NCBI GenBank assembly: GCA_030638325.1
Contig: DAOWEV010000210.1
Coordinates: 1-41,441 of the forward strand
Origin: Bacteroidales bacterium
GTDB taxonomy: Bacteria > Bacteroidota > Bacteroidia > Bacteroidales > JAGOPY01
Reading direction: 5' to 3'
Length of the DNA stretch: 41,441 bases
Shown: piece by piece, positions 16,901-26,143 of the stretch
Numbering within the stretch: the first letter of the stretch is position 1
Layout of the letters: each line of letters opens with the position of its first letter
Program-made: the position numbers and the translations under genes
The notes under the pieces: model-generated
What the model was told of the DNA's origin: nothing
Databases searched by the model: none
The model's input: the letters and a program-made list of their open reading frames with translations, nothing else

Positions 16901-19511
16901 TAAAGAAAAATACCAGGTTGGAGAAACTGCAACAATCACTTTTCCATCGAGTGATAATAGTCGTGCTCTCGTGAGCCTTGAAAACGGGACCGGAATTTTA
17001 GATACCTACTGGGTGGAAACAACAGATCCTGAGACAAAATTTTCATTGAAGATTACGGAAGATATGTGTCCGAATATTTACGTGAATCTTAGCTTGATCC
17101 AGCCTCATGCACAATCTGCTAATGACCTGCCGATTCGTTTATATGGCATAAAATCATTGCTGGTCGAGGATCTGAACACAAAATTGATTCCAGTTATTGA
17201 GATGCCTGATGAAATCCGTCCTGAAGAAATAGTATCAATTAAAGTTTATGAAGAGTATGGAAAAGCTATGGGATTCACTTTGGCAGTGGTTGATGAAGGT
17301 TTATTGGACCTTACCCGGTTTAAAACCCCGGATCCATGGGGCACTTTCTATGCGAAAGAAGCACTTGGTATAAAAACCTGGGATATCTATGATTATGTGA
17401 TAGGCGCTTATGGGGCGGAACTTGAAAAACTTTTTGCAATAGGCGGTGGAATGGAGGAAGAAGAAAAAGGTAAATCGAAGATTAACAGGTTTAAGCCTGT
17501 AGTGAAATTTTTTGGTCCGTTTGATCTGCCTCAGGGTGAAGAAAAGGAAATCACTTTCATTATGCCAAATTACGTAGGATCAGTGCGGACAATGTTAATT
17601 GCAGCCGGTGATGGTGCCTATGGATCTGCTGAAATTACTTCAGTTGTTAAAAAGCCGTTAATGGTATTGGCAAGTTTGCCGAGGGTTCTTGGGCCGGGCG
17701 AGGAAGTCACCCTTCCGGTTAATGTATTTGCAATGGATAAGGATGTTAAAAATGTTAATATCTCTGTCGAAACAAATAAAAACCTGACAATTCAGGGGCC
17801 TTCTTCAAAGAAAATGGAATTTACCGGTATCGGAACAGAATTGGTTGACTTTAAGCTGGAAGTTGAAGACATTTTGGGTATTGGCAAGGTCAAAATAATT
17901 GCAAAAAGTGGAAATGAAACGGCATCGCAGGAGATAGAGATCGAAATACGAAATCCAAACCCTCCCGTATCAAAATCAGTATTCAAAATACTTGAAGCAG
18001 GAGAAGAAAGCGAATTTCTTGTGGATCTTCCTGGAATTGTGGGGACTAATGAAGCAAGCCTGGAAATTTCATCACTCCCTCCAGTTGATTTTAGCAGGCG
18101 TTTGAAATACCTTTTACGTTACCCACATGGTTGTGCCGAGCAAATTATATCTGCTGCATTTCCACAGCTTTTCCTGGAGAATGTTATGGAACTGAGTAAT
18201 TCTGAAAAAGAAGCATCCGAAAAGAATGTTAAACTTGCCATTAACAAGATACATCGCATCCAGATGAGCAACGGTGGTTTACGGTACTGGCCTGGTTATA
18301 CACATGCAAATGATTGGGTGACATCCTACGGCGGCCATTTCATGCTGGAGGCTGAAAAGAAAGGTTTTACTTTACCTGCGGGTTTCAGGGAAAGCTGGAT
18401 TAAATACCAGAAAACTGCTGCAAATAACTGGAAACGAAAGGTGCAAGACTTCCGGGGTTATTATTACCAGCCCTACCTGAGTCAGGCCTATCGCCTTTAT
18501 ACACTCGCACTGGCCGGGCAAGCACAACTGGGAGCCATGAATCGACTTAAAGAGGAAACCGGGTTAACAGTTGCAGCAAAATGGAGGCTCGCAGGAGCTT
18601 ATGCACTGGCAGGCCAACCCGAAGCTGCTCTCGAATTAATCACCAGCCTTGGCTATGTGGTGGAAGAATATAAGCATATGTCAGCATCATTTGGTTCATC
18701 ATTAAGGGACAGGGCCATGATACTGGAAACCATGAGTTTGCTGGACCTTAATGAAGAAGCTATTCCACTGATGTTGCAGATCTCCGGGCAAATGGGTGAC
18801 CAACACTGGTATAGTACACAAACAACTGCCTTTTGTCTGGTTTCAATCGCAAGCTTTACAGGAAACCAAAAACAACAGGGGGAGCCATTGAAATTTGAAC
18901 TTGGCATTGGTGATGAAGATGGAAAAGAAATTATTAGTGTTAAACCTTATTATCAACTCTCGCTGGATGTTAATGAAAAACAGCAGGAAAAACTTTTTGT
19001 GAACAACACTTCTTCATCCAGCTTATATATAGTAATTAATTCTTCAGGAACCCCGCTTGTGGATGAACAACCGGCAATTGCTCAAAATCTTTCTTTAGAC
19101 CTTACGTTTTTTGATTTGTCAGGAAAGGAAATCGATATAACAAAGATTGAACAGGGAACCGATTTCATTGCTGAAGTTACAATAGTTAACCCTGGAATTA
19201 TGGGGCGTTTAAATGACATGGCATTAACCCAGATCTTTCCCTCCGGATGGGAAATAATCAACACACGACTGGGAGATTATGACCGGGACAATGCAGGCGA
19301 TTCCCCGGATTACCAGGATTTCAGGGATGACCGGGTGTATACTTATTTTGATATCTCTCCAGGCCATAAATTGAAATTCAGAGTATTGCTTAATGCCTCT
19401 TATCTTGGGAAATTTTATTTGCCGGCGGTTTCCTGTGAGGCTATGTACGATAATCATATACAAGCGAGGGAACCCGGGAAATGGGTAAAAGTTGTGAGGG
19501 CTGGAGAGTGA
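13938..19511 (+). CDS. Bacterial alpha-2-macroglobulin family lipoprotein
   Basis: An 1857-residue envelope protein. The signal peptide ends in a lipobox-like FIISSC with acylated Cys24. Bacterial A2Ms trap attacking proteases through a thioester. Here the thioester motif is C1399-AEQ in YPHGCAEQ, matching the CxEQ pattern. Upstream are repeated macroglobulin beta-domains, including KGFIYGDRGVWRPGDTLFLNFIL and FTLAVVDEGLLDLT. Downstream is the alpha-helical thioester domain (LAINKIHRIQMSNGGLRYWPGYTHANDWVTSY), then a C-terminal beta domain with FPSGWEI. PBP1C follows after 96 bases, the classical pair in which protease capture is coupled to wall repair. The unusual length over about 1650 residues comes from the extended N-terminal half. 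Confidence 0.93.
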   Translation: MLSLKRPLKIASVFLILLFIISSCEHQEKKQCTEQELSEYVLAYTSGVISSGSGIKVRLANIPENWYVGEMIPYGYFRFDPPVHGTAYLREFNVIEFVPENNFKSGKEYKLDFHLGKIFTNTPGYLKTIPFSFTIISQDFEIDAIGLSLSGDDNLYIYKGIIRTADIITDFELEKILNAWINNKKMDIQWEHNASGRSHTFKISGIPRLDNEQELIIKWDGKEIDVDKTGSETVKIPSKEVFNISSVQVVQEPEQYVVIRFSDPIDNEMNLDGLITMTSADKLKFTISGNTIKVYPGQTLNGAQKLEIFSGIKNSVGRRLPKNYEYILSFEDLKPAVKLLSNGVILPSSEGLVLNFEAVNLKAVDLTIFRIYENNIPQFLQVNRMGESNEMTRIGKPILKKQVKLATASNTNFSNWSVYSLELSEIINQEPGALYRVLISFKKEYSTYDCYESGENEKDELLLETTYDLDEEFSGWDAPYYYNSYYPQGYRWSQRDNPCHVSYYYRDRFKSTNLLVSDLGIIAKGATDHSMFFAVTDLKSTNTIGGVILEVYDYQNQLLETIKTGQDGFAELTFNKKPYLLVASHNRQKGYLRLDDGTSLSMSKFDVNGMRVQKGLKGFIYGDRGVWRPGDTLFLNFILYDEDNVLPEGHPVKMELYNPQGQLVKSKVGIDNAFGIYNFTMTTYSSAPTGNWRAKVRVGNIEFSRRIRVETIKPNRLKIKLDLGNDKILASTGFVKGSIQSNWLHGAPAKDLRASIEMTLNRSYTAFENYPDFTFTDPTKYFESTTSIIFDDTLNDSGFARFNSQLGNSSRAPGMLKAIFYTRIFEKGGDFSFDYYSLPYSPYNKYIGIKPPEGDDRNQLLTDSIHKIEIITVDYHGNPVQTKGLVVRVLKVNWNWWWNATDNDLASYYGDEYLNPVEETKVSTDQNGKASFKFSIPYPSWGRYLIHVSDPVGGHACGKSVFVDWPGYAGRDRAGHPEAASMLNFTSDKEKYQVGETATITFPSSDNSRALVSLENGTGILDTYWVETTDPETKFSLKITEDMCPNIYVNLSLIQPHAQSANDLPIRLYGIKSLLVEDLNTKLIPVIEMPDEIRPEEIVSIKVYEEYGKAMGFTLAVVDEGLLDLTRFKTPDPWGTFYAKEALGIKTWDIYDYVIGAYGAELEKLFAIGGGMEEEEKGKSKINRFKPVVKFFGPFDLPQGEEKEITFIMPNYVGSVRTMLIAAGDGAYGSAEITSVVKKPLMVLASLPRVLGPGEEVTLPVNVFAMDKDVKNVNISVETNKNLTIQGPSSKKMEFTGIGTELVDFKLEVEDILGIGKVKIIAKSGNETASQEIEIEIRNPNPPVSKSVFKILEAGEESEFLVDLPGIVGTNEASLEISSLPPVDFSRRLKYLLRYPHGCAEQIISAAFPQLFLENVMELSNSEKEASEKNVKLAINKIHRIQMSNGGLRYWPGYTHANDWVTSYGGHFMLEAEKKGFTLPAGFRESWIKYQKTAANNWKRKVQDFRGYYYQPYLSQAYRLYTLALAGQAQLGAMNRLKEETGLTVAAKWRLAGAYALAGQPEAALELITSLGYVVEEYKHMSASFGSSLRDRAMILETMSLLDLNEEAIPLMLQISGQMGDQHWYSTQTTAFCLVSIASFTGNQKQQGEPLKFELGIGDEDGKEIISVKPYYQLSLDVNEKQQEKLFVNNTSSSSLYIVINSSGTPLVDEQPAIAQNLSLDLTFFDLSGKEIDITKIEQGTDFIAEVTIVNPGIMGRLNDMALTQIFPSGWEIINTRLGDYDRDNAGDSPDYQDFRDDRVYTYFDISPGHKLKFRVLLNASYLGKFYLPAVSCEAMYDNHIQAREPGKWVKVVRAGE

Positions 19512-19513
19512 AA

Positions 19514-19548
19514 ATTGTCGATTGTCAATTGTCAGTTGTCGATTGTCA
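19514..19548. repeat. 7-bp array, ATTGTCA family
   Basis: ATTGTCG, ATTGTCA, ATTGTCA, GTTGTCG, ATTGTCA, starting 2 bases after the A2M stop codon. The same family recurs at 32612-32639. Confidence 0.85.
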
Positions 19549-19607
19549 ATTTTTAATGATCATTATTTATTAATACCGGATAGATAATAATGCTTAGATA
19601 GCGAAAT

Positions 19608-21971
19608 ATGAGAAGCTTAATACTTGGGATTAAGATGCTTGCGGGTAGTTTAATAATTACCGGAGGGGTGGTTTTTTGGTTTTGCCTGCCAATCAATTTA
19701 TTCAATGACCCATATTCGACGGTCCTCGAAGATAAATATGGAGGGCTACTCGGGGCCAGGATTGCTGATGATGGCCAATGGAGGTTCCCTGAGAATGATG
19801 ATGTTCCAGAGAAATTTGAAAAATCTATCCTTTTATTCGAAGATGAACACTTTTATCTTCACCCGGGAGTTAATCCATTCTCTTTGATCAGGGCAGCTTA
19901 CCAGAATATGAAAGAGGGCGAAATTGTAAGTGGTGGGAGTACCATCACAATGCAGGTGATCCGCATGTCGCGCAAGGGTAAAGCCCGGACACTGCAGCAA
20001 AAGCTGATCGAAATTTTTATGGCTTTGAGGTTGGAAATGAGGATGAGCAAAAAGGAGATTCTTGGCCTTTATGTTTCTCATGCGCCTTTCGGGGGAAATG
20101 TAGTTGGACTGGGAGCTGCTTCCTGGCGATATTTTAACAGGCCACCTCAGGCTCTGTCCTGGGCAGAAGCGGCAACATTAGCAGTTTTACCCAACGCCCC
20201 TGCATTGATTCATCCGGGGAGAAACCGCGATGCTTTAATTACTAAAAGGAATAAACTCTTAAAAAAGCTTTTTGAAAATGGTAATATTGATTCCCTTAGC
20301 TGTTACCTTGCAATGTTGGAAGTACTCCCACAAAAGCCTGTACCCCTGCCACAAAAAGCCCGTCATTTATTAAGCAGGGTCTTCCGGGATAAAAAAGGGG
20401 AAATTGTAAAAACTACGATTGATCCCTATCTACAGGACCAGATTGAAGAAATTGTCCTTAATCATAACAAATTCTGGTCGGATAATCACGTATATAATGC
20501 AGCCATCCTTGTTGCTGAAGTTGAAACAGGTGATATTGTGGCATATATTGGTAATATTCCAAAATACGGGCAAAGAGAACATGGAAACGAGGTAGATATT
20601 ATTCAGTCACGCAGGAGTTCCGGCAGTATCCTAAAGCCGATCCTTTTTGCTGCCAAAAACGATGCAGGTGAAATATTGCCCAATACCCTTGTGCCGGATA
20701 TCCCATTACAGATAGGAGGGTTCACACCCAAAAATTTCAGTCTTTCATACGAAGGCATGGTCCCTGCGCAACAAGCCCTGAGCAGGTCACTAAACATTCC
20801 TTCAGTATTTATGCTTAAGGATTTTGGATTACAGCGTTTTCATCATCTTTTGCGCGATATCGGTATGAGTACCATCATTTACCCGGCCGATCATTATGGT
20901 TTGTCTTTGATTTTGGGAGGGGCTGAAGTTACCTTGTGGGACCTGGTTGGGGTATATGCAAGTTTTTCAAGAACACTAAATCATTTTTATGATTACAGTG
21001 GAAGGTATGATCCCGGAGATTTCAGAAGTTTGAATTTCATTTTTAATAAGCGGAATTATACATCTAAAAACTTTGGGGATTTAGAAAAAACGTCTTTAAT
21101 AAGTGCCTCGGCCATATGGCAAACATATGAAGCCTTGTCGAGGGTCAATCGTCCTGTTGCTTTAAAAAGCTGGCAAAATTTTTCATCCATGGGAAAAGTT
21201 GCATGGAAAACGGGAACCAGCTTTGGTTTTCGTGATGCATGGGCGGTAGGCACGACTCCTGCTTACGTGGTTGGCGTATGGATGGGAAATGCTGATGGTG
21301 AGGGCAGGCCCGGGCTTACAGGCCTTAATGCTGCTGCCCCGGCACTTTTTGATGTATTTTCATTGCTGCCCGGTTCAGGCTGGTTTGATATACCTTACGA
21401 TGAAATGAGCCGGATAGCAGTGTGCAAACAAAGCGGGCACAGACCAGGCATGTATTGCACTGACACTGTTTTCCAATGGGTATGTAATACCGGATTGAAA
21501 ACTGAACCATGTCCATATCATATTCTGACCCATGTAGATCAAAATAAAGAATTTCGCGTGAATATTGATTGTGAAGATCAATCGAATATAATTGCTTCAT
21601 CATGGTTTGTATTACCTGCTGTCCCCGAATGGTATTATGCCAAAAAGCATGCATGCTATAAAAGCTTACCACCTGTACGAAGAGATTGCTATTCCGGTGA
21701 TGAGCCGGCAATGGGGTTTATTTTTCCCGCACCCTCATCTAAAATTTTTGTCCCTACCGACCTGGGTGGAAAAGAAGGTAAAACTGTTTTCAAGCTTGCG
21801 CATAGAATCCCCGAAACCGTGGTATACTGGCACCTTGATGATACATATATCGGCCATACTTCAGGCCAGCATCAAATGGGATTAAATCCCTTACCTGGTA
21901 ACCATGTTATTACGGCCGTTGATGAATCGGGTAATTCAATTTCCAGGGAATTTGAAATTGTTAATGATTAA
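19608..21971 (+). CDS. pbpC: Penicillin-binding protein 1C
   Basis: A 787-residue bifunctional class A PBP anchored by an N-terminal membrane segment (residues 7-30). The glycosyltransferase domain shows ENDDVPEKFEKSILLFEDEHFYLHPGV with catalytic Glu78, and SGGSTITMQVIRM. The transpeptidase domain has S340-x-x-K343 (SSGSILKP), SRSLN as the SxN motif and KTGTSFGFRDAW. The C-terminal domain, including PSSKIFVPTDLGGKEG and the VYWHLDDTYIGHT region, is the BiPBP_C module specific to PBP1C. It lies directly behind the A2M gene, as in many bacteria, and the two are probably co-transcribed. Confidence 0.95.
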   Translation: MRSLILGIKMLAGSLIITGGVVFWFCLPINLFNDPYSTVLEDKYGGLLGARIADDGQWRFPENDDVPEKFEKSILLFEDEHFYLHPGVNPFSLIRAAYQNMKEGEIVSGGSTITMQVIRMSRKGKARTLQQKLIEIFMALRLEMRMSKKEILGLYVSHAPFGGNVVGLGAASWRYFNRPPQALSWAEAATLAVLPNAPALIHPGRNRDALITKRNKLLKKLFENGNIDSLSCYLAMLEVLPQKPVPLPQKARHLLSRVFRDKKGEIVKTTIDPYLQDQIEEIVLNHNKFWSDNHVYNAAILVAEVETGDIVAYIGNIPKYGQREHGNEVDIIQSRRSSGSILKPILFAAKNDAGEILPNTLVPDIPLQIGGFTPKNFSLSYEGMVPAQQALSRSLNIPSVFMLKDFGLQRFHHLLRDIGMSTIIYPADHYGLSLILGGAEVTLWDLVGVYASFSRTLNHFYDYSGRYDPGDFRSLNFIFNKRNYTSKNFGDLEKTSLISASAIWQTYEALSRVNRPVALKSWQNFSSMGKVAWKTGTSFGFRDAWAVGTTPAYVVGVWMGNADGEGRPGLTGLNAAAPALFDVFSLLPGSGWFDIPYDEMSRIAVCKQSGHRPGMYCTDTVFQWVCNTGLKTEPCPYHILTHVDQNKEFRVNIDCEDQSNIIASSWFVLPAVPEWYYAKKHACYKSLPPVRRDCYSGDEPAMGFIFPAPSSKIFVPTDLGGKEGKTVFKLAHRIPETVVYWHLDDTYIGHTSGQHQMGLNPLPGNHVITAVDESGNSISREFEIVND

Positions 21972-22015
21972 TGATGTATTATTTCTATTTTCGGTTCAAC
22001 CGCAAATTTAATGAG

Positions 22016-22187
<172 letters not shown>

Positions 22188-22216
22188 AATAATGGCAATG
22201 CCCCAATTTCTATTTT

Positions 22217-23242
22217 CTAATTTCTAACAACCCGGTCAAGCCTGTTAAGTCCCTCAATAGCACGATCATAGGCTGGGTCAAGTTGCAGGCATTTCTTATA
22301 ATCCTTCCTGGATTCAGTATAATTATTAGACAGCTCGTAACTGTACCCACGGTTAAACCAGGCGTCAACATATTTTGTGTTACGGTCGATGGCATCTGAG
22401 AAATACCTTATTGCCAGTTGGAAATCTCTCAGGTAAACGAGGTTGATGTATCCCAGGTTATAATAAGCCTCTGTATAATCGGGGTCAATGGTCAGCAGGT
22501 TCTCATAGTTCCGTATGGCATTATCAAACTCTTCATTTTGCTGGTAAAACATCCCCAGCATATAATAGCCCTCAGGGTCATTGGGCTGACTATTGATAGC
22601 ATTTTCAAAATATCCGATAGCCAGCCGGTCATTTTTTAATGAATAAAGATAACCCAACTGCATAAAGACTTCGTAATAGGTTTGGTCCTGCCCGGTGGCG
22701 ATCATAAAATTACGTACGGCAGAGGCAGTATCTCCTGTCTCCATCAGCGCATAACCCCTGATAAAATATGCAACAGGATTGATGTCATCCAGAGCCAGGG
22801 CTTTTTTTACATATTGAAATGTTTTGTCGTAATCCCTCAACACAAGATATATCTCTGCCTGTTTCAGCAGTCCTTCATTGTTTTCAGGATCCAGTTCTTC
22901 GACTTTCTGCAAGGCTTCCAGGCTGTTAGCAATTTTGTCCATGGCCAGATAGATATCCGAAAGGGTAATAAAATAAACCGCATTCCGGTTATCCAGTTGA
23001 ATTGCCTGATTGATATCGCCAAGAGCGCCATTTAACTCCTGGTCGACAAGAAGAAGCCGGGCCCGTTCATTGTATAGCTTTGCATTTCCGGGATCTTCTT
23101 TCAGTTTTTTGCCAATCTGCTCTATGCGTGTCACCTGACTTGCACCTGAATCATGGCTGTCACCACGATCAGGCGAAGGCACACAAGCCTGCAACAGGCT
23201 AAATAAAATAAACCAAAATAATATGCAGCGCATTTGCTTCAT
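22217..23242 (-). CDS. TPR-repeat lipoprotein
   Basis: A 341-residue lipoprotein. The signal peptide MKQMRCILFWFILFSLLQAC ends with a lipobox (LLQAC, Cys20). The rest is made of about eight tetratricopeptide repeats, for example LYNERARLLLVDQELNGALGDINQAIQLD, AYFIRGYALMETGDTASAVRNFMIA, EGYYMLGMFYQQNEEFDNAIRNYENLLTIDPD and AWFNRGYSYELSNNYTESRKDYKKCLQLDP, each with the usual G/Y/A/P positions. TPR proteins scaffold protein complexes; the partner cannot be deduced. It lies in the same direction as recA with a gap of about 270 bases that holds a repeat element, so a shared transcript is unlikely. Confidence 0.9.
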   Translation of the reverse strand: MKQMRCILFWFILFSLLQACVPSPDRGDSHDSGASQVTRIEQIGKKLKEDPGNAKLYNERARLLLVDQELNGALGDINQAIQLDNRNAVYFITLSDIYLAMDKIANSLEALQKVEELDPENNEGLLKQAEIYLVLRDYDKTFQYVKKALALDDINPVAYFIRGYALMETGDTASAVRNFMIATGQDQTYYEVFMQLGYLYSLKNDRLAIGYFENAINSQPNDPEGYYMLGMFYQQNEEFDNAIRNYENLLTIDPDYTEAYYNLGYINLVYLRDFQLAIRYFSDAIDRNTKYVDAWFNRGYSYELSNNYTESRKDYKKCLQLDPAYDRAIEGLNRLDRVVRN

Positions 23243-23383
23243 TATGCAGTCAGATTAAAACTAAGGTATTCGGAAATTTCGGACATCAGCAACCAATAAC
23301 ATTCGACTTGCAACCCATAACCAGGCTCTTAAAAAGCCAAACATACCATCCACCTGGACGGATCAAATTGGATGTTTTCGAAA

Positions 23384-23475
23384 TTCAATTCCCGCATAGC
23401 GGTTTCAATTCCTAATTCGTAATTCCTAATTCGTAATTCCTAATTCTTAATTCCTAATTCCTAATTGATTTAGTA
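23384..23475 (-). repeat. Composite element, copy B, with AATTCCT heptamer array
   Basis: On the minus strand it opens with ACTAAATCAATTA, continues with nine AATTNNN heptamers (plus-strand units AATTCCT, AATTCGT and AATTCTT at 23407-23469) and closes with a GAATTGAAACCG and TATGCG segment. The same two ends flank only two heptamers in copy A at 30726-30777. The heptamer number thus varies between fixed flanks. Confidence 0.8.
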
Positions 23476-23512
23476 TCTGTTTAATAGATAAACTTTAACT
23501 AGAAACCACTGT

Positions 23513-24532
23513 TCACTTGCTTTCCCTAAGTTTCTCCCGGATCTTGGTTTCCAACTCCTCAGCAAGCTCGGGATTATCGTTCAGGAGGCTTTTAACGGCT
23601 TCCCGGCCCTGTCCGAGTTTCGTTTCACCGTAACTGAACCACGATCCGCTCTTTTTAATAATTTCAAAGTCAACCCCCAGGTCGATGATTTCTCCGGCTC
23701 TGGAAATACCGGTACCGAAAATAATATCAAATTCCGCTTTGGTAAACGGAGGTGATACTTTATTCTTGACCACTTTGACACGGGTCCTGTTTCCAATATA
23801 CTTCTCCCCTTCCTTGATACTGGTGATCCTGCGAATATCCAGCCTGACAGAAGAATAGAATTTCAATGCATGGCCCCCTGTCGTAGTTTCCGGGTTTCCA
23901 AACATCACCCCGATCTTTTCCCTGAGTTGGTTGATAAAGATGCAACAAGTGCCCGTTTTGGCAATGTTTGCAGTTAATTTCCTCAATGCCTGTGACATCA
24001 GTCTGGCATGCAGGCCCATCTTGGACTCTCCCATTTCGCCTTCGATCTCACTCCTCGGTGTGAGGGCTGCAACAGAGTCAATCACGACAATATCAATGGC
24101 TCCGGAACGGATCAGGTTATCCACGATCTCTAAAGCCTGTTCTCCGTTATCAGGCTGTGAAACCAGCAGGTTATCAATATCCAGGCCCAGTTTTTCGGCA
24201 TAAAAGCGATCGAATGCATGCTCTGCATCAATAAAGGCGGCTATTCCACCTTTTTTCTGGGCTTCGGCAATAACATGCAGGGCCAGGGTTGTTTTTCCGC
24301 TCGACTCGGGACCGAAGATCTCACTGACACGGCCACGGGGAAGCCCTCCGATACCCAAAGCCGCATCCAGCGCTATAGACCCGGTTGAAATAGCCGGTAT
24401 ATCTTCCACAGCCACGTCACCAAGTTTCATGATGGTTCCTTTGCCATAATGCTTTTCAATATTCCCCAATGTCAGTTCCAATGCTTTCAGTTTCTCTTTG
24501 TTGATCTGTTCGTTGCCTTTTTCCTTGCTCAT
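23513..24532 (-). CDS. recA: Recombinase RecA
   Basis: A 339-residue DNA strand-exchange protein for recombinational repair, and the co-protease of the SOS response in species that have LexA. Walker A GPESSGKT is at residues 74-81. Other marks are [16 protein letters not shown], the Walker B region [12 protein letters not shown], loop L1 [23 protein letters not shown], and loop L2 with [33 protein letters not shown]. It ends with a short [10 protein letters not shown] tail. Length is normal and no intein is present. A good promoter lies 133-161 bases upstream; I saw no obvious LexA box. Confidence 0.98.
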   Translation of the reverse strand: MSKEKGNEQINKEKLKALELTLGNIEKHYGKGTIMKLGDVAVEDIPAISTGSIALDAALGIGGLPRGRVSEIFGPESSGKTTLALHVIAEAQKKGGIAAFIDAEHAFDRFYAEKLGLDIDNLLVSQPDNGEQALEIVDNLIRSGAIDIVVIDSVAALTPRSEIEGEMGESKMGLHARLMSQALRKLTANIAKTGTCCIFINQLREKIGVMFGNPETTTGGHALKFYSSVRLDIRRITSIKEGEKYIGNRTRVKVVKNKVSPPFTKAEFDIIFGTGISRAGEIIDLGVDFEIIKKSGSWFSYGETKLGQGREAVKSLLNDNPELAEELETKIREKLRESK

Positions 24533-24664
24533 TGTAAAAGTTTTATAAAATTTCAGATTCCCAATTCATTCAATATTTGTGCTGTATGGTCTTTCGTTTT
24601 CACTTTCGTGATGATCTTTTGTATGATCCCATTTTCATCATTTTTCCCGTTTATAAGGGATGAA

Positions 24665-24693
24665 CAAAGATATTTATTTTTAAGCTCCATCAA
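24665..24693 (-). promoter_or_regulatory. recA promoter
   Basis: On the minus strand, TTG (24693-24691), an 18-base spacer, then TATCTTTG (24672-24665), a perfect Bacteroidota -7 element. The leader is about 125 bases. Confidence 0.7.
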
Positions 24694-24736
24694 TTTGAAA
24701 GATATTAACATTCAGCTCTCAACCCACTTCTCACCT

Positions 24737-24816
24737 CTTCGGACTTCCGACTTCGGACTTCCGACTTCGGACTTCCGACTTCTCTCAACTCTCATCTCTC
24801 AACTCTCATCTCTCAT
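24737..24816. repeat. 7-bp arrays CTTCGGA/CTTCCGA and CTCTCAA at the nth 3' end
   Basis: Six alternating CTTCGGA and CTTCCGA units (24737-24778), a 3-base shift, then CTCTCAA and CTCTCAT units at 24782-24816. The last three units lie inside the nth reading frame and encode its final residues and TGA stop. Confidence 0.9.
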
Positions 24817-25443
24817 TTCATAGTATTCGCAAAATCCCGTCAGTCCGCACTCATCGCATTTGGGCTTGCGTGCCAGGCAGATGTATCTGCCATGCAAGAT
24901 AAGCCAGTGATGCGCCAGCGGTATTTTTTCCTCCGGGATGAATTTAATGAGTTGCCTCTCCGCCTGCAACGGTGTCCTGGCATTTGTAGTCAGGCCTATT
25001 CTGGCCGCTACCCTGAACACATGCGTATCCACAGCCATAGCGGGCAGGTTATAAACAACCGAAGCAATTACATTGGCAGTCTTGCGGCCTACTCCCGGCA
25101 ATTCCTGCAAGGTTTTTACATCTGCCGGAACCACACCCCTAAATTTTTCTGTCAGCATTTTCGCCATTCCGGTCAGGTGTTTTGTTTTATTGTTCGGATA
25201 AGAACAGCTTTTAACCAGTTCAAATACTTCCTCAAGGGAAGCTTTAGCAAGCTTTTCGGCAGTTGGAAACCTCAAAAAGAAACCTGGTGTTATAATGTTC
25301 ACCCGTTTATCAGTACACTGGGCCGATAAAATAACAGCCACCAGGAGTTGATATGGATCTGCATATTCCAGCTCAGTCTCTGCCTCAGGCTGATGCGTTG
25401 AGAAATATACTATGAAACGATTGTATCTTTCCTTTTTTGTCAA
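24799..25443 (-). CDS. nth: Endonuclease III (DNA glycosylase/AP lyase)
   Basis: A 214-residue base-excision repair enzyme that removes oxidised pyrimidines. The helix-hairpin-helix ELPGVGRKTANV carries the catalytic Lys121, and Asp139 follows in VDTHVFRV. The [4Fe-4S] cluster ligands C189, C196, C199 and C205 follow the C-x6-C-x2-C-x5-C pattern exactly. The length matches Nth. The last residues (MRDES) and the TGA stop are encoded by three units of a CTCTCAT heptamer array, so the C-terminal tail after EYYE was probably set by repeat growth into the gene end. Confidence 0.96.
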   Translation of the reverse strand: MTKKERYNRFIVYFSTHQPEAETELEYADPYQLLVAVILSAQCTDKRVNIITPGFFLRFPTAEKLAKASLEEVFELVKSCSYPNNKTKHLTGMAKMLTEKFRGVVPADVKTLQELPGVGRKTANVIASVVYNLPAMAVDTHVFRVAARIGLTTNARTPLQAERQLIKFIPEEKIPLAHHWLILHGRYICLARKPKCDECGLTGFCEYYEMRDES

Positions 25444-25674
25444 TTTTTTTTGTTATTGTGTTGTATTGTTTCTATAATCATGTCATCCCTTCGGGATTTG
25501 TTTTTCGTTCTTTTTGTTTTTTTTAGGCTATAGTCTAAAAATGATATGATATAACATATAAAAAAAATACTTTTTATACAGAGGTTAACTTCCAACTTTC
25601 AACTTTCAACTCCTCATTAATAATGAGGGTATATCTATTAATCGGCGAAACCCAAAAATATACCCGAAAATAAT

Positions 25675-25719
25675 AAAAAAAATCCCCGGCTAACTTGCCT
25701 GATGACAAATTTACCGGGG
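25675..25719 (-). terminator. Intrinsic terminator downstream of the small ORF
   Basis: On the minus strand a long stem closes with CCCCGG (25719-25714) and CCGGGG (25689-25684). Pairing continues inward (TAA with TTA after a bulge, TTGTC with GGCAA) around an ATCA loop. Eight consecutive T follow at 25682-25675. It would end transcripts of the sigma factor/small ORF unit. Confidence 0.75.
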
Positions 25720-25760
25720 ACCAATTGATTGATAAATATGGTTCAGCCACATATTTAACG

Positions 25761-25831
25761 GAAGTCGGAAGTCCGAAGTCAGAAGTCGGAAAGGGTTTAA
25801 CAACTTCTGTCTTCCGTCTCCGGACTTCCGA
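25761..25831. repeat. Inverted 7-bp arrays, GAAGTCN and CTTCNGN
   Basis: Four GAAGTCG/GAAGTCC/GAAGTCA units (25761-25788), a 15-base spacer, then CTTCTGT, CTTCCGT, CTCCGGA and CTTCCGA (25804-25831). The two halves are reverse complements in outline and could form a roughly 28-bp imperfect hairpin. It ends 24 bases from the stop of the minus-strand small gene. Confidence 0.8.
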
Positions 25832-25855
25832 CTACAATAATGGCAATGCCATAAG

Positions 25856-26041
25856 TTAATTCAGGATCATATTAACCTGACCGGTAAGGCTGGTTTTCAG
25901 TACTGTTAGAGCACTGGAGTATCCCAGCAGGTTTCTGATCACTTTTTTGCTCGGGCGGACATTCACAACCCTATCTGTGAAATACCTGTCGAGTTCGTTT
26001 GTGTACCGGTTTAAATCATTGAGGGTAAAGCTTCTCTCCAT
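25856..26041 (-). CDS. Small conserved-looking hypothetical protein (61 aa)
   Basis: A 61-residue ORF, 102 bases downstream of the sigma factor gene on the same strand and upstream of a strong terminator. It looks coding: an amphipathic charged N-terminus (LNDLNRYTNELDRYFTDRVV) and a segment VRPSKKVIRNLLGYSSALTVLKT that resembles small Bacteroidales hypothetical proteins I recall near sigma factor genes. There is no membrane segment, so it is not a classical membrane anti-sigma factor. Function is unknown. Position suggests co-transcription with the sigma factor gene. Confidence 0.65.
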   Translation of the reverse strand: MERSFTLNDLNRYTNELDRYFTDRVVNVRPSKKVIRNLLGYSSALTVLKTSLTGQVNMILN

Positions 26042-26143
26042 ACAAAATTGTTTATTAATAATTAATTTACAATCTTGGAACGGAGAAAACCAATGGTTTA
26101 TTATAGATGTGGAAAACTTTTATCGTAACGCAAGCGATGCGAC

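Larger units (their letters stand above)
25444..25855. other. Intergenic region with REP-like palindromes, terminator and heptamer arrays
   Basis: It holds a small hairpin ATCCC-TTC-GGGAT (25485-25497), an 18-bp near-palindrome TTTAGGCTATAGTCTAAA (25522-25539), the minus-strand terminator at 25675-25719 and an inverted heptamer array (25761-25831). No coding sequence is visible between nth and the 61-residue protein. Confidence 0.7.

Noticed and set aside
13938-19511. Alpha-2-macroglobulin and PBP1C as a novel system
   Set aside because: The pair is well known in bacteria, and the thioester and PBP motifs are normal.
23513-24532. Intein or insertion in recA
   Set aside because: The protein is full length (339 residues) with all loops in normal order.
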